From Campylobacteraceae bacterium (GTDB taxonomy: Bacteria > Campylobacterota > Campylobacteria > Campylobacterales > Campylobacteraceae): a stretch of 64,000 nucleotides of DNA. A model generated the notes under the pieces. It was not told where the DNA came from, made no database searches, and saw nothing but the letters and a program-made list of their open reading frames with translations. The position numbers and the translations under genes are program-made. This document shows, piece by piece, positions 8,259 through 16,682 of the stretch. Numbering within the stretch: the stretch's first letter is position 1; each line of letters begins with the position of its first letter. The stretch is taken from assembly GCA_031263195.1 (NCBI GenBank), contig JAISGD010000024.1, positions 62,001 to 126,000 on the forward strand, written 5' to 3'.

Positions 8259-8342
8259 AGAAGATGAAGTGAAGCAATCCAGAAAAAGCACAAATCAAAA
8301 ACATATTTTTTGCCAAAATATATTGTAAAAATCGCAAAAAAG

Positions 8343-9236
8343 CTAAATATGAGTTCCAAACTTTTTAACGATATAGTCTCCGATTTCCGCTGTGAGCATT
8401 CCTGCTATTATTAAAAACGCTCCGACAAGTTGTATATATGTAAATACCTCATTTGCGAAAAAATATCCCGTAATACCGGCGGCTATTGGTTCACATGTAA
8501 AGATAATGGCGGTTTTTGTCGATGATATAAATTTTTGCATAGCGGTTTGTACAAAAAAAGCGAAAATTGTCGCGAAAACCGATGTAATAATAATAGCTTT
8601 CATAAATAGATAATCAAACTTCGGCGGTAATACAGGATTATCAAAAGCGAAAATTCCAAAAAAACAAAACAGAGTAACGGCAAAAAACTGTACCAAAACA
8701 AGCGAATACGTGTCATGTTTTTTTGTATAAAATCCCGTAAAAACTATCTGAAACGAAAACATAAAAGCGCAAATAAGAGCGTAAAATTCGCCTTTATTTA
8801 TACCAATTTGTGCGTTTACGCTTAAAAAATAGAGTCCAAAGGCGGCTATAACAGCTCCGACACATGAACAAAAGGAGGCTTTTTGTCTAAAGATAACAAA
8901 CAGGGCAAATGGAATAATCACAACATTAAGTCCAGTGATAAATCCGACCGTTGAGGAGTAGGCGTAGGTGAGCGCAAACGTTTGAAAAGCGTATCCTAAA
9001 AATAAAAAAGCACCCAAGATAAAGCCGGCAAGAATAGTTTTTTTGTCCATAAGGCGAAAATGTTTGAAAGCAAAAAATGCCATTAAAATAGTAGCGAACA
9101 AAAAACGCCAAAACAAAAATGTATAAACAGGCGTTTGCTTTGTGGCGTCTTGCACTATCAAAAATGTAGAACCCCATATGATAGCGACAGATAGCAGCAA
9201 CAAATCAGCGCCAAGTCTTTTAAATCTGCTTGCCAA
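8343..9236 (-). CDS. DMT-superfamily (EamA) permease, TTG start
   Basis: A 297-residue, very hydrophobic protein with about ten predicted membrane helices in two similar halves, as in EamA/RhaT-type drug/metabolite transporters. The motif AIIWGSTFLIVQDA near the N-terminus and FTCEPIAAGITGYFFANE in the second half fit the family. The start is TTG, with AAGGA seven bases before it; no ATG in a better position exists. The gene stands alone, divergent from the amino acid ABC transporter operon. The substrate cannot be predicted. A near-palindrome tcacatgtaa lies inside the gene. Confidence 0.8.
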   Translation of the reverse strand: MASRFKRLGADLLLLSVAIIWGSTFLIVQDATKQTPVYTFLFWRFLFATILMAFFAFKHFRLMDKKTILAGFILGAFLFLGYAFQTFALTYAYSSTVGFITGLNVVIIPFALFVIFRQKASFCSCVGAVIAAFGLYFLSVNAQIGINKGEFYALICAFMFSFQIVFTGFYTKKHDTYSLVLVQFFAVTLFCFFGIFAFDNPVLPPKFDYLFMKAIIITSVFATIFAFFVQTAMQKFISSTKTAIIFTCEPIAAGITGYFFANEVFTYIQLVGAFLIIAGMLTAEIGDYIVKKFGTHI

Positions 9237-9363
9237 AATCGTTCCTTGTTTTCAAAAAGCGTAATTTTACCGCAAAGTTTGAAAAAATACCACTACATTT
9301 TTTAAAATTAACTTACTTTTAGGGATAGATTGTTAAAATTGGTTTTTATTTAAAAGGGTAAAT

Positions 9364-10104
9364 ATGGATGATACCATAATCCAGCTAAGCGGCGTGGAAA
9401 AATATTACGGCGATTTTCATGCTTTGAAAAATATAGATTTCAAGGTCGCGAAGGGAGAAATTGTTGTTATATGCGGTCCAAGCGGCAGCGGTAAATCGAC
9501 TCTTATACGCTGCATTAATCGTTTGGAGGATATAGACAGCGGTAAAATCATAGTAGACGGATTTGATATTTATTCTAAAAAAACGAACCTGAATGAAATC
9601 AGAGCCGAAACGGGTATGGTATTTCAACATTTTAATCTTTTTCCGCATTTAACGATACTTGAAAATATCTCCATAGCGCAGCGAAAAGTTAAAAAATATT
9701 CGCACTCCGAAGCTGACAAAGAATCTATAAAACTACTTGAAAAAATGGGTTTGGCGAATAAAGCGCACGTTTATCCGAATGAACTTTCCGGCGGGCAAAA
9801 GCAAAGAGTCGCGATAGCCAGATCTTTAGCTATGAAACCAAAAATTATACTTTTTGACGAACCGACTTCAGCGTTAGATCCTGAAATGATAGGCGAAGTG
9901 CTTGATGTTATGAGAGAACTTGCTAAAGAAAACTTTACCATCGTATGCGTAACTCACGAGATGGGTTTTGCCAAAGAAGTCAGCGATAGAGTTGTATTTA
10001 TGGATCACGGCGAGATAGTGGAAGAAGGTGTACCGAAAGATTTTTTCAAATCCCCCACAACTCAAAGAGCTCGAAAATTTTTACAAGAAGTCTTAAGTCA
10101 TTGA
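9364..10104 (+). CDS. Polar amino acid ABC transporter ATP-binding protein (GlnQ/PEB1C-like)
   Basis: A 246-residue ATPase. It has Walker [10 protein letters not shown], the Q-loop in [11 protein letters not shown], signature [16 protein letters not shown], Walker [16 protein letters not shown] and an H-loop in CVTHEMGF. These are typical of the His/Glu/Gln/Arg uptake family. It is the first gene of a four-gene operon with two binding proteins (the first starts 22 bases after this stop) and one permease. It powers uptake across the inner membrane. A gttaaaat element about 30 bases upstream of the ATG may be the -10 box. Confidence 0.9.
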   Translation: MDDTIIQLSGVEKYYGDFHALKNIDFKVAKGEIVVICGPSGSGKSTLIRCINRLEDIDSGKIIVDGFDIYSKKTNLNEIRAETGMVFQHFNLFPHLTILENISIAQRKVKKYSHSEADKESIKLLEKMGLANKAHVYPNELSGGQKQRVAIARSLAMKPKIILFDEPTSALDPEMIGEVLDVMRELAKENFTIVCVTHEMGFAKEVSDRVVFMDHGEIVEEGVPKDFFKSPTTQRARKFLQEVLSH

Positions 10105-10126
10105 AAATAAATATAAAAGGAAAATT

Positions 10127-10927
10127 ATGCGTAAAGTTTTGCTAACACTATTTGTGTTTTTCGCCGCATTTATACATGCGGACGACATTAATCTATGGAA
10201 AAAATCCACGTTAAACGCTATTTTAGAAAAAGGCGAGTTTGTGGTTGGACTGGAGCCCGGATACATACCTTTTGAGATGAAGAGCAAAAAAGGCGAAGTG
10301 ATAGGTTTTGATGTGGATATGGCAAAAGCTATGGCGGACGCTATGGGCGTTAAACTGACATTGGTTCCTACGGAATGGGACGGGTTGATACCATCGCTAT
10401 TAACCGGTAAGATTGATATCATCATGTCCGGCATGACGATGTTCCAAGAGAGAAATCTTAAAGTGAATTTTATAGAACCGTATATGACAGTTGGTCAAAC
10501 GCTTTTGGTAGCCAAAAAACACAAAGGCAAAAGTTGGAAAGATTTGGATAAAAATACATTTACGATAGTTACGAAATTTGGCGTAAGCGCTGAGGTAGCT
10601 GCCAGAAAAATATTTAAAAGCGCAAAAATAAAAACGTTTGGTTCGGAAGCTGAGAGCGTACAAGAAGTATTGAACGGCAACGCTGACGCGTTTATATTTG
10701 ACAAACCGTTCAACAGTATATTTATGATACAAAAAGGCAAAGATTCGCTTATACATTTGTCGGAAGAGCTCACTTACGAACCTCTTGGCTGGGCGATTAG
10801 AAAAGGGGATCCTGACTTTATAAATTGGCTTGAGAATTTTTTAAATCAAATAAAGCACGACGGTATTTATGATAAAATGTACGAGAAGTGGTTCGTAAAT
10901 GATAAATGGCTTCCACAAGTTTTATAA
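10127..10927 (+). CDS. Amino acid ABC transporter substrate-binding protein, paralog 1
   Basis: A 266-residue periplasmic solute-binding protein (SBP_bac_3 family). The N-terminus MRKVLLTLFVFFAAFIHADD is a signal peptide cleaved after the HA, with no lipobox. Family motifs include PGYIPFEM, GFDVDMAKAMADAMGV, DIIMSGMTMFQERNLKVNF and an AFIFDKPFN hinge region. AAAGGAAAATT precedes the ATG. It is most similar to the next gene, from which it differs mainly around the ligand pocket (TEWDGLIPSLLTGK against TEYDSIIASITTNK), suggesting the two bind different amino acids. Confidence 0.9.
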   Translation: MRKVLLTLFVFFAAFIHADDINLWKKSTLNAILEKGEFVVGLEPGYIPFEMKSKKGEVIGFDVDMAKAMADAMGVKLTLVPTEWDGLIPSLLTGKIDIIMSGMTMFQERNLKVNFIEPYMTVGQTLLVAKKHKGKSWKDLDKNTFTIVTKFGVSAEVAARKIFKSAKIKTFGSEAESVQEVLNGNADAFIFDKPFNSIFMIQKGKDSLIHLSEELTYEPLGWAIRKGDPDFINWLENFLNQIKHDGIYDKMYEKWFVNDKWLPQVL

Positions 10928-10937
10928 AGGAGACAGC

Positions 10938-11735
10938 ATGAAAAAGATAGTCGCTTTTTTAATGTTTTTCGCCGCGTTTATACATGCGGACGACATTAAT
11001 CTATGGAAAAAATCCACCCTCAATACTATTTTGGAAAGAGGCGAACTTATAGTCGGTATGGATCCTGGTTATATTCCTTTTGAGATGAAAACCAAAAAAG
11101 GCGAGCTTATAGGTTTTGATGTGGATATGGCAAAAGCTATAGCCGATGCTATGGGCGTTAAACTAAAATTAGTTCCAACCGAATACGACAGCATTATAGC
11201 GTCTATAACAACAAATAAATTTGATATTATTATGTCGGCTATGACGATTACTTCGGAAAGAAATCTAAAAGTAAATTTTACCAAACCTTATATTAGCGTA
11301 GGTCAAACGCTTCTGGTAGCCAAAAAGCATAAAGTAAAAAATTGGCAGGATTTGGATAAAAAAGGTTTCATCATTACGACAAAACTTGGCGTTACAGGCG
11401 AGATAGTAGCAAAAAGAATGTTCAAAAATGTTCAAGTAAAGACTTTTAACACAGAGGCTGAAGCTGTTCAAGAGCTTATTAACGGCAATGCCGACGCGTT
11501 TATATACGATAAGCCGTTTAATGATATTTTTATGCTTCAAAAAGGTAAGGATTTTGTTATGCATTTGTCCGAAGAGCTTACTTACGAACCTCTTGGCTGG
11601 GCGATTAGAAAGGGAGATCCCGATTTTCTTAATTGGCTCAATAATTTCCTAAATCAGATAAAACACGACGGCACTTATGACAAATTATATGAAAAATGGT
11701 TTGTGAATAATAAGTGGTTGCCGCAGGTAATGTAA
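10938..11735 (+). CDS. Amino acid ABC transporter substrate-binding protein, paralog 2
   Basis: The track start (10899) overlaps the previous gene. ATG 10938 has AAAGGAGA upstream and begins a signal peptide (MKKIVAFLMFFAAFIHADD), giving 265 residues. The stretch FFAAFIHADDINLWKKSTLN is shared exactly with paralog 1, and the similarity continues to the C-terminus (KWFVN.KWLPQV). This is a tandem duplication. The stop TAA is directly followed by the ATG of the permease, so translation is tightly linked. Confidence 0.9.
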   Translation: MKKIVAFLMFFAAFIHADDINLWKKSTLNTILERGELIVGMDPGYIPFEMKTKKGELIGFDVDMAKAIADAMGVKLKLVPTEYDSIIASITTNKFDIIMSAMTITSERNLKVNFTKPYISVGQTLLVAKKHKVKNWQDLDKKGFIITTKLGVTGEIVAKRMFKNVQVKTFNTEAEAVQELINGNADAFIYDKPFNDIFMLQKGKDFVMHLSEELTYEPLGWAIRKGDPDFLNWLNNFLNQIKHDGTYDKLYEKWFVNNKWLPQVM

Positions 11736-12713
11736 ATGATAAGACACCATACGCCGTTTTTTGAAAATAAAATTATCGGGCATATCATAGCCGCTTTTAT
11801 ATTTGTAGCTCTTGCCATAGCGCTTTACTACGCGACTACTGTGAAAATAAATTATGTTTGGCAATGGAACAGTATTCCGCACTATTTTGCATATGAAGAG
11901 AAAGAGGAGATAAAAGCTTCTTACAGCGGCAATATAGTTATAAAGGACGGCTTTCTTAGTATTACTCCCGATGTTCAATCGGACGATGAACCTTTTTTTG
12001 TATCTCTTAGCGGTTATGAAAGCGAAAGCGTAGACGGAGAATATATATTTGAAGATGAAACGGTTGCTTTCAAAACAGTATTTAAAAAAGGACCAATAGT
12101 AAACGGTTTGATAGTGACCCTCAAAGTCTCTTTACTTGGTCTTTTGATAGCTTTTAGCGTAGGTTCGGTAGCGGCACTGATAAGACTTTCAAAATATCAA
12201 TTTTTAAAAGATATCGCCACCGTATATGTAACGGTTATAAGAGGTACGCCACTTTTAGTGCAAATGTCTTTGTTTTACTTTCTTATAGCCTCTATCTTGA
12301 AAATAGACGGTTTTTATGCGGGAGCTCTTAGTCTTGGCATATTTTACGGCGCGTATATAGCCGAAGTTTTGAGAGGCTCGATACAGTCAATAGATAAAGG
12401 GCAATACGAAGCGGCAAAATCTTTAGGTATGAATGCTTTTCAAACTACCGCTTCTATCATTGTGCCTCAAGCTTTGCGTCGCGCGTTACCAACGCTTATA
12501 AACGAGGTTATATCTCTTGTAAAAGACTCTTCTTTGGTTTCCGTTATCGCCATTACGGATTTGACAAGAGTCGGTCGCGAGATAGCTTCGCAAACTTTCA
12601 ACGCGTTTGAGGCGTGGATAACGATAGCCGGGATATATCTCATTATAACATTGACACTATCCGTAATTGGAAGCAGAATAGAGGCGAGAATGAAAACAAG
12701 AGGCGGTTTTTAA
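11736..12713 (+). CDS. Amino acid ABC transporter permease with N-terminal periplasmic segment
   Basis: A 325-residue HisM/GlnP-type permease. The conserved core starts at about residue 115 (PIVNGLIVTLKVSLLGLL), with the coupling motif EAAKSLGMNAFQTTASIIVPQALRRALP and VKDSSLVSVIAITDL. Before the core there is one extra helix (about 15-35) and an acidic segment of roughly 80 residues, starting VWQWNSIPHYF, that should lie in the periplasm. That opening is seen in a known subfamily of long permeases. As the only permease in the operon, it must work as a homodimer and accept both binding proteins. Confidence 0.88.
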   Translation: MIRHHTPFFENKIIGHIIAAFIFVALAIALYYATTVKINYVWQWNSIPHYFAYEEKEEIKASYSGNIVIKDGFLSITPDVQSDDEPFFVSLSGYESESVDGEYIFEDETVAFKTVFKKGPIVNGLIVTLKVSLLGLLIAFSVGSVAALIRLSKYQFLKDIATVYVTVIRGTPLLVQMSLFYFLIASILKIDGFYAGALSLGIFYGAYIAEVLRGSIQSIDKGQYEAAKSLGMNAFQTTASIIVPQALRRALPTLINEVISLVKDSSLVSVIAITDLTRVGREIASQTFNAFEAWITIAGIYLIITLTLSVIGSRIEARMKTRGGF

Positions 12714-12806
12714 ATTTTTTAAACAATTAAATATTGCTACATGTAAGAAAATATAATTGTGAATTTGATAATTTTATATCAATACCTCTAATGTAAGCTT
12801 ACATGA
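12714..12806. other. Operon end with two palindromes
   Basis: A TACATGTA site (12738..12745) and a perfect 14-bp palindrome ATGTAAGCTTACAT (12791..12804) lie directly after the ABC transporter operon, in AT-rich DNA. I see no clear Rho-independent terminator. Confidence 0.4.
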
Positions 12807-13033
12807 AAGATTTCTGACCCTAACTATCGTGACTTTAATGAAATAATAAGCGATTTAAACCGGGATGTGCGTGCCGCTGTTTTAGTAAGACAATTAACGA
12901 TATTCCACTTAACATGAAGTATAAATATTTACCTGTTTGGGCAAAGCATTTTTATAATCACTACTCTGGTCGCGAAAATATGTTACGCGGGATGGAGTCA
13001 TCCGCCAATTTCCTTTTGTGCTTTCTTTGTTAA
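12807..13033 (+). pseudogene. Possible remnant of an unknown gene
   Basis: One frame (12807 to a TGA at 12915) reads SDPNYRDFNEIISDLNRDVR and looks like real protein sequence, but has no start codon. A second frame, shifted by one base, begins at ATG 12914 and reads MKYKYLPVWAKHFYNHYSG before a TAA at 13031. The two join without a gap if one base is shifted, as in a decayed gene. The family is not recognised. The end overlaps the 3' end of the YjbR-like gene on the other strand. Confidence 0.3.
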
Positions 13034-13354
13034 GGAGGCAAAAAGTATAATATAGGACTTGTCGATCATATCCCTAACAACATCATCAGGGACTGAGCTG
13101 TCAAGATAAACGGAGTTCCAATGTTCTTTGTTCATATAGTATCCGGCTGTAATATCTTCAAACTGATTGCGCAGAAAATAACCGTCAGAGGACGTCAGCT
13201 TTAATGTGATGATGGCTTTGCCGGTATTATCATTGCCTAAAAGCGCGAACATCTTCCCGCCGAGCATATATCTTGTGGCTTGCCACTCTTCCTTAAACTT
13301 CTTTATCACACCCTGTTTTGTCAGACAGTATTCATCAAGCCAAGGATAATTCAT
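12998..13354 (-). CDS. MmcQ/YjbR-family protein
   Basis: 118 residues from ATG 13354, which has AGGGAGAG just upstream; the longer track ORF (to 13387) adds an unsupported N-terminus. MmcQ/YjbR (DUF419) features are visible: FKEEWQATRYMLGGKMFALLG, ITLKLTSSDG, AGYYMNKEHWNSVYLDSSVPDDVVRDMIDKSY. These small proteins have a CyaY-like fold and an unproven DNA-binding role. The start codon overlaps the last stop of the broken VOC gene (TGATG), so the two were once translationally coupled. The pair looks more like Firmicutes genes than neighbouring ones, which suggests transfer (inference). Confidence 0.8.
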   Translation of the reverse strand: MNYPWLDEYCLTKQGVIKKFKEEWQATRYMLGGKMFALLGNDNTGKAIITLKLTSSDGYFLRNQFEDITAGYYMNKEHWNSVYLDSSVPDDVVRDMIDKSYIILFASLTKKAQKEIGG

Positions 13355-13839
13355 CAGACTCTCCCTTTGTCGTGCTCTGTACGGCATTTCTGAATAAATT
13401 CAACCGGCATCATAGTTTTTTATCAGCGGTCTCCTGTTCGGTCATACCTGACGCAAACAGCCTCAATATAACTTCTTCCATCGGTTCCGCGACTTCAATT
13501 ACATGGTTATCGGGGTCAAAAAAACGGATTGTGTGTTGTCCCCACGGAGCTTCGGTAAGAGGCTGACTTTTTGATACCGGTATTTTTATGCAGTTCCGCT
13601 ATGAAATCATCCAAGCGGTTCTCCTCAAAATATAGTTCAAAGCAATGTCTGGCGTATTTATCAGGGACAGGAGCATCATTTGTATCCTCATTCCAAGTTT
13701 TTCGAGCCATCATTGAAAAACCGCCCATAACGACATAGGTTCCCAGATCCAGCATGATCGTTTCGTGCAGAGTTTCTGTATGAAATCGTTTACTCTTTTA
13801 AATATCCGCGACGATAATCATAGGGCTGTGGAATTTCAT
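13354..13839 (-). pseudogene. Broken VOC (glyoxalase/bleomycin-resistance fold) gene
   Basis: A good ribosome binding site (AAAGGAGCGACGAT) leads to ATG 13839 and MKFHSPMIIVADI, but the next codon is TAA (13798..13800) where the family usually has a polar residue. The frame then continues as RFHTETLHETIMLDLG and FELYFEENRLDDFIAELHK. Near 13570 the sequence shifts frame and continues as SQPLTEAPWGQHTIRFFDPDNHVIEVAEPM, the classic VOC end. A further shift near 13413 would join MMPVEFIQKC and reach a stop overlapping the next start. One nonsense and two frame breaks make a pseudogene (or sequencing error). The track ORF 13516..13755 is its middle part. Confidence 0.75.
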
Positions 13840-13900
13840 ATCGTCGCTCCTTTCCAAACTTGTTGTCTTTTAATATCTTACTGCATTTTTATATTTTATG

Positions 13901-14530
13901 TCAAATATTTATCACTTTTGAATCGCAACATACGACTATACTATCATTTTTTCCGATAGGTAAAATATCTCTTTGCATATGGATACTCAAAACATTTGCT
14001 GCACTTCCATAAAATGAGAGCAGTGATATGATAAGTTCCGCTACACCTGCTACTATTTTTGCAAATTGCGGGGATATACCGAAACTATAACATACAAGAG
14101 ATATAAACAGGACATCTATAGCTACAAATATGTAAAAAAGTACCCTGTTTGTTATGCTTGCTCCTATTGTCATGTATATAGTGAAAATCAAATAACCAAG
14201 ATAGAAAAACCCAAGCTGTTTCGTAAAATCGCCACTATATCCTTGGAACATGAACCACCATGTAAGAGCTATCGTTATCCAAAACATACCATAGCCTATG
14301 AAAGCTAAACCGCCGAAAACATTCTGTTTTTTGTAGTCCAGGATGCCAGCTATTAGTTGAGTAAAACCGCCTAAAAGCAATGCACAAGGCAAAATACCGA
14401 TAGTACCGGTGGTTAAACCGAGTTTTTCGCTTGATGCCACTAAAGTAACAAGGGCTAAACCAAATAGCCCTAAAGCCGATGGGTCGGGTTGCTTAGAAGT
14501 AATTTCTAAAATTTTGGAATTGTTTTCCAT
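13901..14530 (-). CDS. GPR1/FUN34/YaaH-family (SatP-like) acetate/succinate transporter
   Basis: 209 residues with six membrane helices. The N-terminal DPSALGLFGLALVTL corresponds to the family signature NPAPLGL; GGFTQLIAGILDYKKQNVFGGLAFIGYGMFWI is the second family block. E. coli SatP exchanges acetate or succinate with protons. The C-terminal 20 residues or so (IVVCCDSKVINI) extend beyond the usual end. The ATG has an AAGGAGAAGG ribosome binding site that is one arm of a perfect 11-bp inverted repeat, so its translation may be controlled (see 14532..14572). It stands alone on the minus strand. Confidence 0.82.
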   Translation of the reverse strand: MENNSKILEITSKQPDPSALGLFGLALVTLVASSEKLGLTTGTIGILPCALLLGGFTQLIAGILDYKKQNVFGGLAFIGYGMFWITIALTWWFMFQGYSGDFTKQLGFFYLGYLIFTIYMTIGASITNRVLFYIFVAIDVLFISLVCYSFGISPQFAKIVAGVAELIISLLSFYGSAANVLSIHMQRDILPIGKNDSIVVCCDSKVINI

Positions 14531-14531
14531 G

Positions 14532-14572
14532 CCTTCTCCTTATATTGATATATTCTTATTGTAAGGAGAAGG
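14532..14572 (-). promoter_or_regulatory. 5' leader hairpin hiding the ribosome binding site
   Basis: CCTTCTCCTTA (14532..14542) and TAAGGAGAAGG (14562..14572) are perfect inverse complements, 19 bases apart. In the minus-strand mRNA the upstream arm, CCTTCTCCTTA, would pair with the Shine-Dalgarno arm that ends two bases before the ATG of the SatP-like gene. This resembles a translational switch. It could also be a paired protein-binding site in DNA. Confidence 0.5.
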
Positions 14573-14876
14573 ATTAAATTTTTTGAAAACAATCGGAATA
14601 TCAGGATAAAAAACATATAGTGAGTTACGAAAATACACAATACTAAATTGACACTTTCATAAAAACACTGCTACTGCGCATTGTAAGCGTATTTTATTAC
14701 TTTATACAGGGTTTTATATTGTGTTACTAAATTATACATATCTATTTTTGAATATCCATAAAGAGTTTAAGAGGGGTATCAATTTGGTATTGGTAGTGTA
14801 AGTGAAAAAATAAATAATGTATTTTTTATTAATTATTGTCGTAATAATTTTCTATATTAAAAATCCGCATAAATGT
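14573..14876. other. AT-rich gap upstream of the SatP-like gene and downstream of hisIE
   Basis: About 300 bases with no gene. It should hold the promoter of the SatP-like gene on the minus strand; TA-rich -10-like words are present but none is decisive. No repeat-family member was found here. Confidence 0.4.
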
Positions 14877-15545
14877 CTATTTTCTACTCTTTTTCTCTTC
14901 AATTCCGCTTGTGCCAAATCGCCTGACAAGTTCTTGCTCTATACGTTCGGGGTGTATGTTTTTGCTTGCAAGCGCTACAAGAAAATGAAAGATAAGATCG
15001 GCGCCTTCGTATATTATCTCTTTTTCGTCTTTATCTTTTACAGCAAACGTAAATTCGCCGGCTTCCTCAACAACTTTTTTTAAAAACGCGTTATCGCCCT
15101 TTGTGAAAAGTTTTGCGACATAAGAACTTTCCGCGTCAGCGCCTTTTCGCTCCTGTATTGTATGATACAATTTGTCTATAACATTATAGTTTGGAATATT
15201 AACTTCTTTCATTTGCGATGAAGTCGGAAGTAAGACATTTTTAAAAAAGCAGGTTCTGTTTCCCGTGTGGCACGCCGCGCCTAATTGCTCAACTTTTAAA
15301 AGCAACGTGTCGTTGTCGCAATCTAAAAAAATCTCTTTTACACTCTGAGTATTGCCGCTCTCCTCGCCTTTTTTCCAAATGCGTTGCTTGCTTCTGGAAA
15401 AATAGTGAGCGAATTTTGTCTGAAGCGTTAAATTATAAGCCTCTTCGTTCATGTAGGCTAACATTAACACTTCCTCATTTTTGAAATCCTGCGCGATAAC
15501 AGGGAGCAGTTTTACCTGCTCCCAATCTATTTTTATATTGTTCAT
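14877..15545 (-). CDS. hisI: Bifunctional phosphoribosyl-AMP cyclohydrolase / phosphoribosyl-ATP pyrophosphatase
   Basis: 222 residues carrying both HisI and HisE domains, steps 2 and 3 of histidine synthesis in the cytoplasm. The HisI part (1-110) has [10 protein letters not shown], the [18 protein letters not shown] block, the metal site DCDNDTLL and the zinc cysteines in [13 protein letters not shown]. The HisE part (about 125-210) has [19 protein letters not shown] and the acidic [13 protein letters not shown] motif. The ATG overlaps the stop of the SPFH gene (ATGA), giving the operon ilvE - SPFH - hisIE. Confidence 0.95.
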   Translation of the reverse strand: MNNIKIDWEQVKLLPVIAQDFKNEEVLMLAYMNEEAYNLTLQTKFAHYFSRSKQRIWKKGEESGNTQSVKEIFLDCDNDTLLLKVEQLGAACHTGNRTCFFKNVLLPTSSQMKEVNIPNYNVIDKLYHTIQERKGADAESSYVAKLFTKGDNAFLKKVVEEAGEFTFAVKDKDEKEIIYEGADLIFHFLVALASKNIHPERIEQELVRRFGTSGIEEKKSRK

Positions 15546-16666
15546 TGTCCTATGCTTGATTGTCTTTGTTTGTCTTTCGTATCAACCCAAATATTTGGTA
15601 CCGCGCCTCCGGGAGTTAAAAATATTTGAGCGTCCTTGTTTTCTTTTAAAGCTTCGTTGAATTTCGCTTGAGTTTCAATTTGACGAAGTTGCAACAGTTG
15701 CGAGGTTAAACTTTTAGCTATTACATCGTTTGCGTGAGAATTAGCGTCCGCTTCTATTTTGATAGCGTCGGCTTTACCTTGCGCTCTTGCTTTCATAGCG
15801 TCCGCCTCGCCTTTAGCAAGAGCGACTTGTTTTTCAGCTTCTTGCTTTGCTCTGGCTACTTGATTTCTCGTCACTTCAGCTTCTTGTCTTGCTATTTGTA
15901 CTTGCTCTATTTGTTGTCTGATTTTTTCAGGCAATATAATTTCTCTTAGCTGAACGGTATTGAGTACTACCGGTCTACCTTCCTGCGCATCTATGCTTTT
16001 TATGATATCCTCTTTAATGGCTTCAGCGAATTCGCTTCTTTTTTGTGGAATATCCTCCGCATTATATCTGCCCGCGACTTCGCGCACTACTTCGCGCACG
16101 GTAGGGTCTATTATCTTATTTTCCCAATTCAATCCCCAAATAGACATTGTATTCGGAGCTTGCAAGCGATTTAGATGATATAAAACGGCAAGATCTATAT
16201 GAAAATCCAAGCCTCTGGCGTCTTTAACGGAGATAGACTCTTGCGAGATAACGGACGATGCCGATATATAATTATCCCCGCTGCTTATAAGCTTTTGTTG
16301 CATTTCGCCTATGCGTCCCATTTGTTCTGTGGAGGTATAACTCATCATTCTTACTTTAGCGTCAACTACAATGATATCTTGAATGAGCGGTACAAAAAAG
16401 TGAAGACCAGGGTCCAATGGAGTTGGCGAATAGACACCCGTAGTTACCCTAATGCCAACTTCGCCCGAATTAATGATTCTAAAAGGGCGCGCTACAATAA
16501 GAAGCAGTATAATAGCTATGATAATATAAAAAGGCACAGCCTTTTTATTGTCAAATTGCGGCAATTTTATATTAAAATTGTTTCCTCCGCCTCCGCTGTT
16601 TTGATTGCTGTCACTATTTCCGCCCCCATTTCGTTTTTTGAAATAGTCGTTTAAATCTGCCGGCAT
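15542..16666 (-). CDS. SPFH/prohibitin-family membrane protein
   Basis: 374 residues. After a Gly/Asn-rich cytoplasmic start (residues 1-35) there is one membrane helix (about 43-63, [14 protein letters not shown]). The SPFH/band-7 domain follows ([30 protein letters not shown] onward), then a long charged helix ([29 protein letters not shown]) that should form a coiled coil, and a short tail with a proline/glycine linker. It resembles HflK/prohibitin proteins that assemble into rings at the inner membrane and modulate proteases. The equivalent gene lies next to ilvE in C. jejuni (from memory). It overlaps hisIE by four bases. Confidence 0.88.
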   Translation of the reverse strand: MPADLNDYFKKRNGGGNSDSNQNSGGGGNNFNIKLPQFDNKKAVPFYIIIAIILLLIVARPFRIINSGEVGIRVTTGVYSPTPLDPGLHFFVPLIQDIIVVDAKVRMMSYTSTEQMGRIGEMQQKLISSGDNYISASSVISQESISVKDARGLDFHIDLAVLYHLNRLQAPNTMSIWGLNWENKIIDPTVREVVREVAGRYNAEDIPQKRSEFAEAIKEDIIKSIDAQEGRPVVLNTVQLREIILPEKIRQQIEQVQIARQEAEVTRNQVARAKQEAEKQVALAKGEADAMKARAQGKADAIKIEADANSHANDVIAKSLTSQLLQLRQIETQAKFNEALKENKDAQIFLTPGGAVPNIWVDTKDKQRQSSIGQ

Positions 16667-16682
16667 ATTTTTCCTTTATTTT

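Larger units (their letters stand above)
7196..8342. other. 1.1-kb repeat-rich intergenic region
   Basis: No credible gene. The region is crowded with copies of the cattgcgag...gcaatcca repeat in both orientations (7241, 7777, 7995, 8141, 8220) and with TACATGTA palindromes (7534, 7629, 7700, 7950, 8207). Near-matches such as acatataa also occur. The track ORF 7986..8216 lies entirely in these repeats. The genes on the two sides converge here. Confidence 0.75.

Noticed and set aside
7196-8342. Possible CRISPR array
   Set aside because: Repeats are of different lengths, appear in both orientations and are not separated by uniform spacers; no cas genes are nearby.
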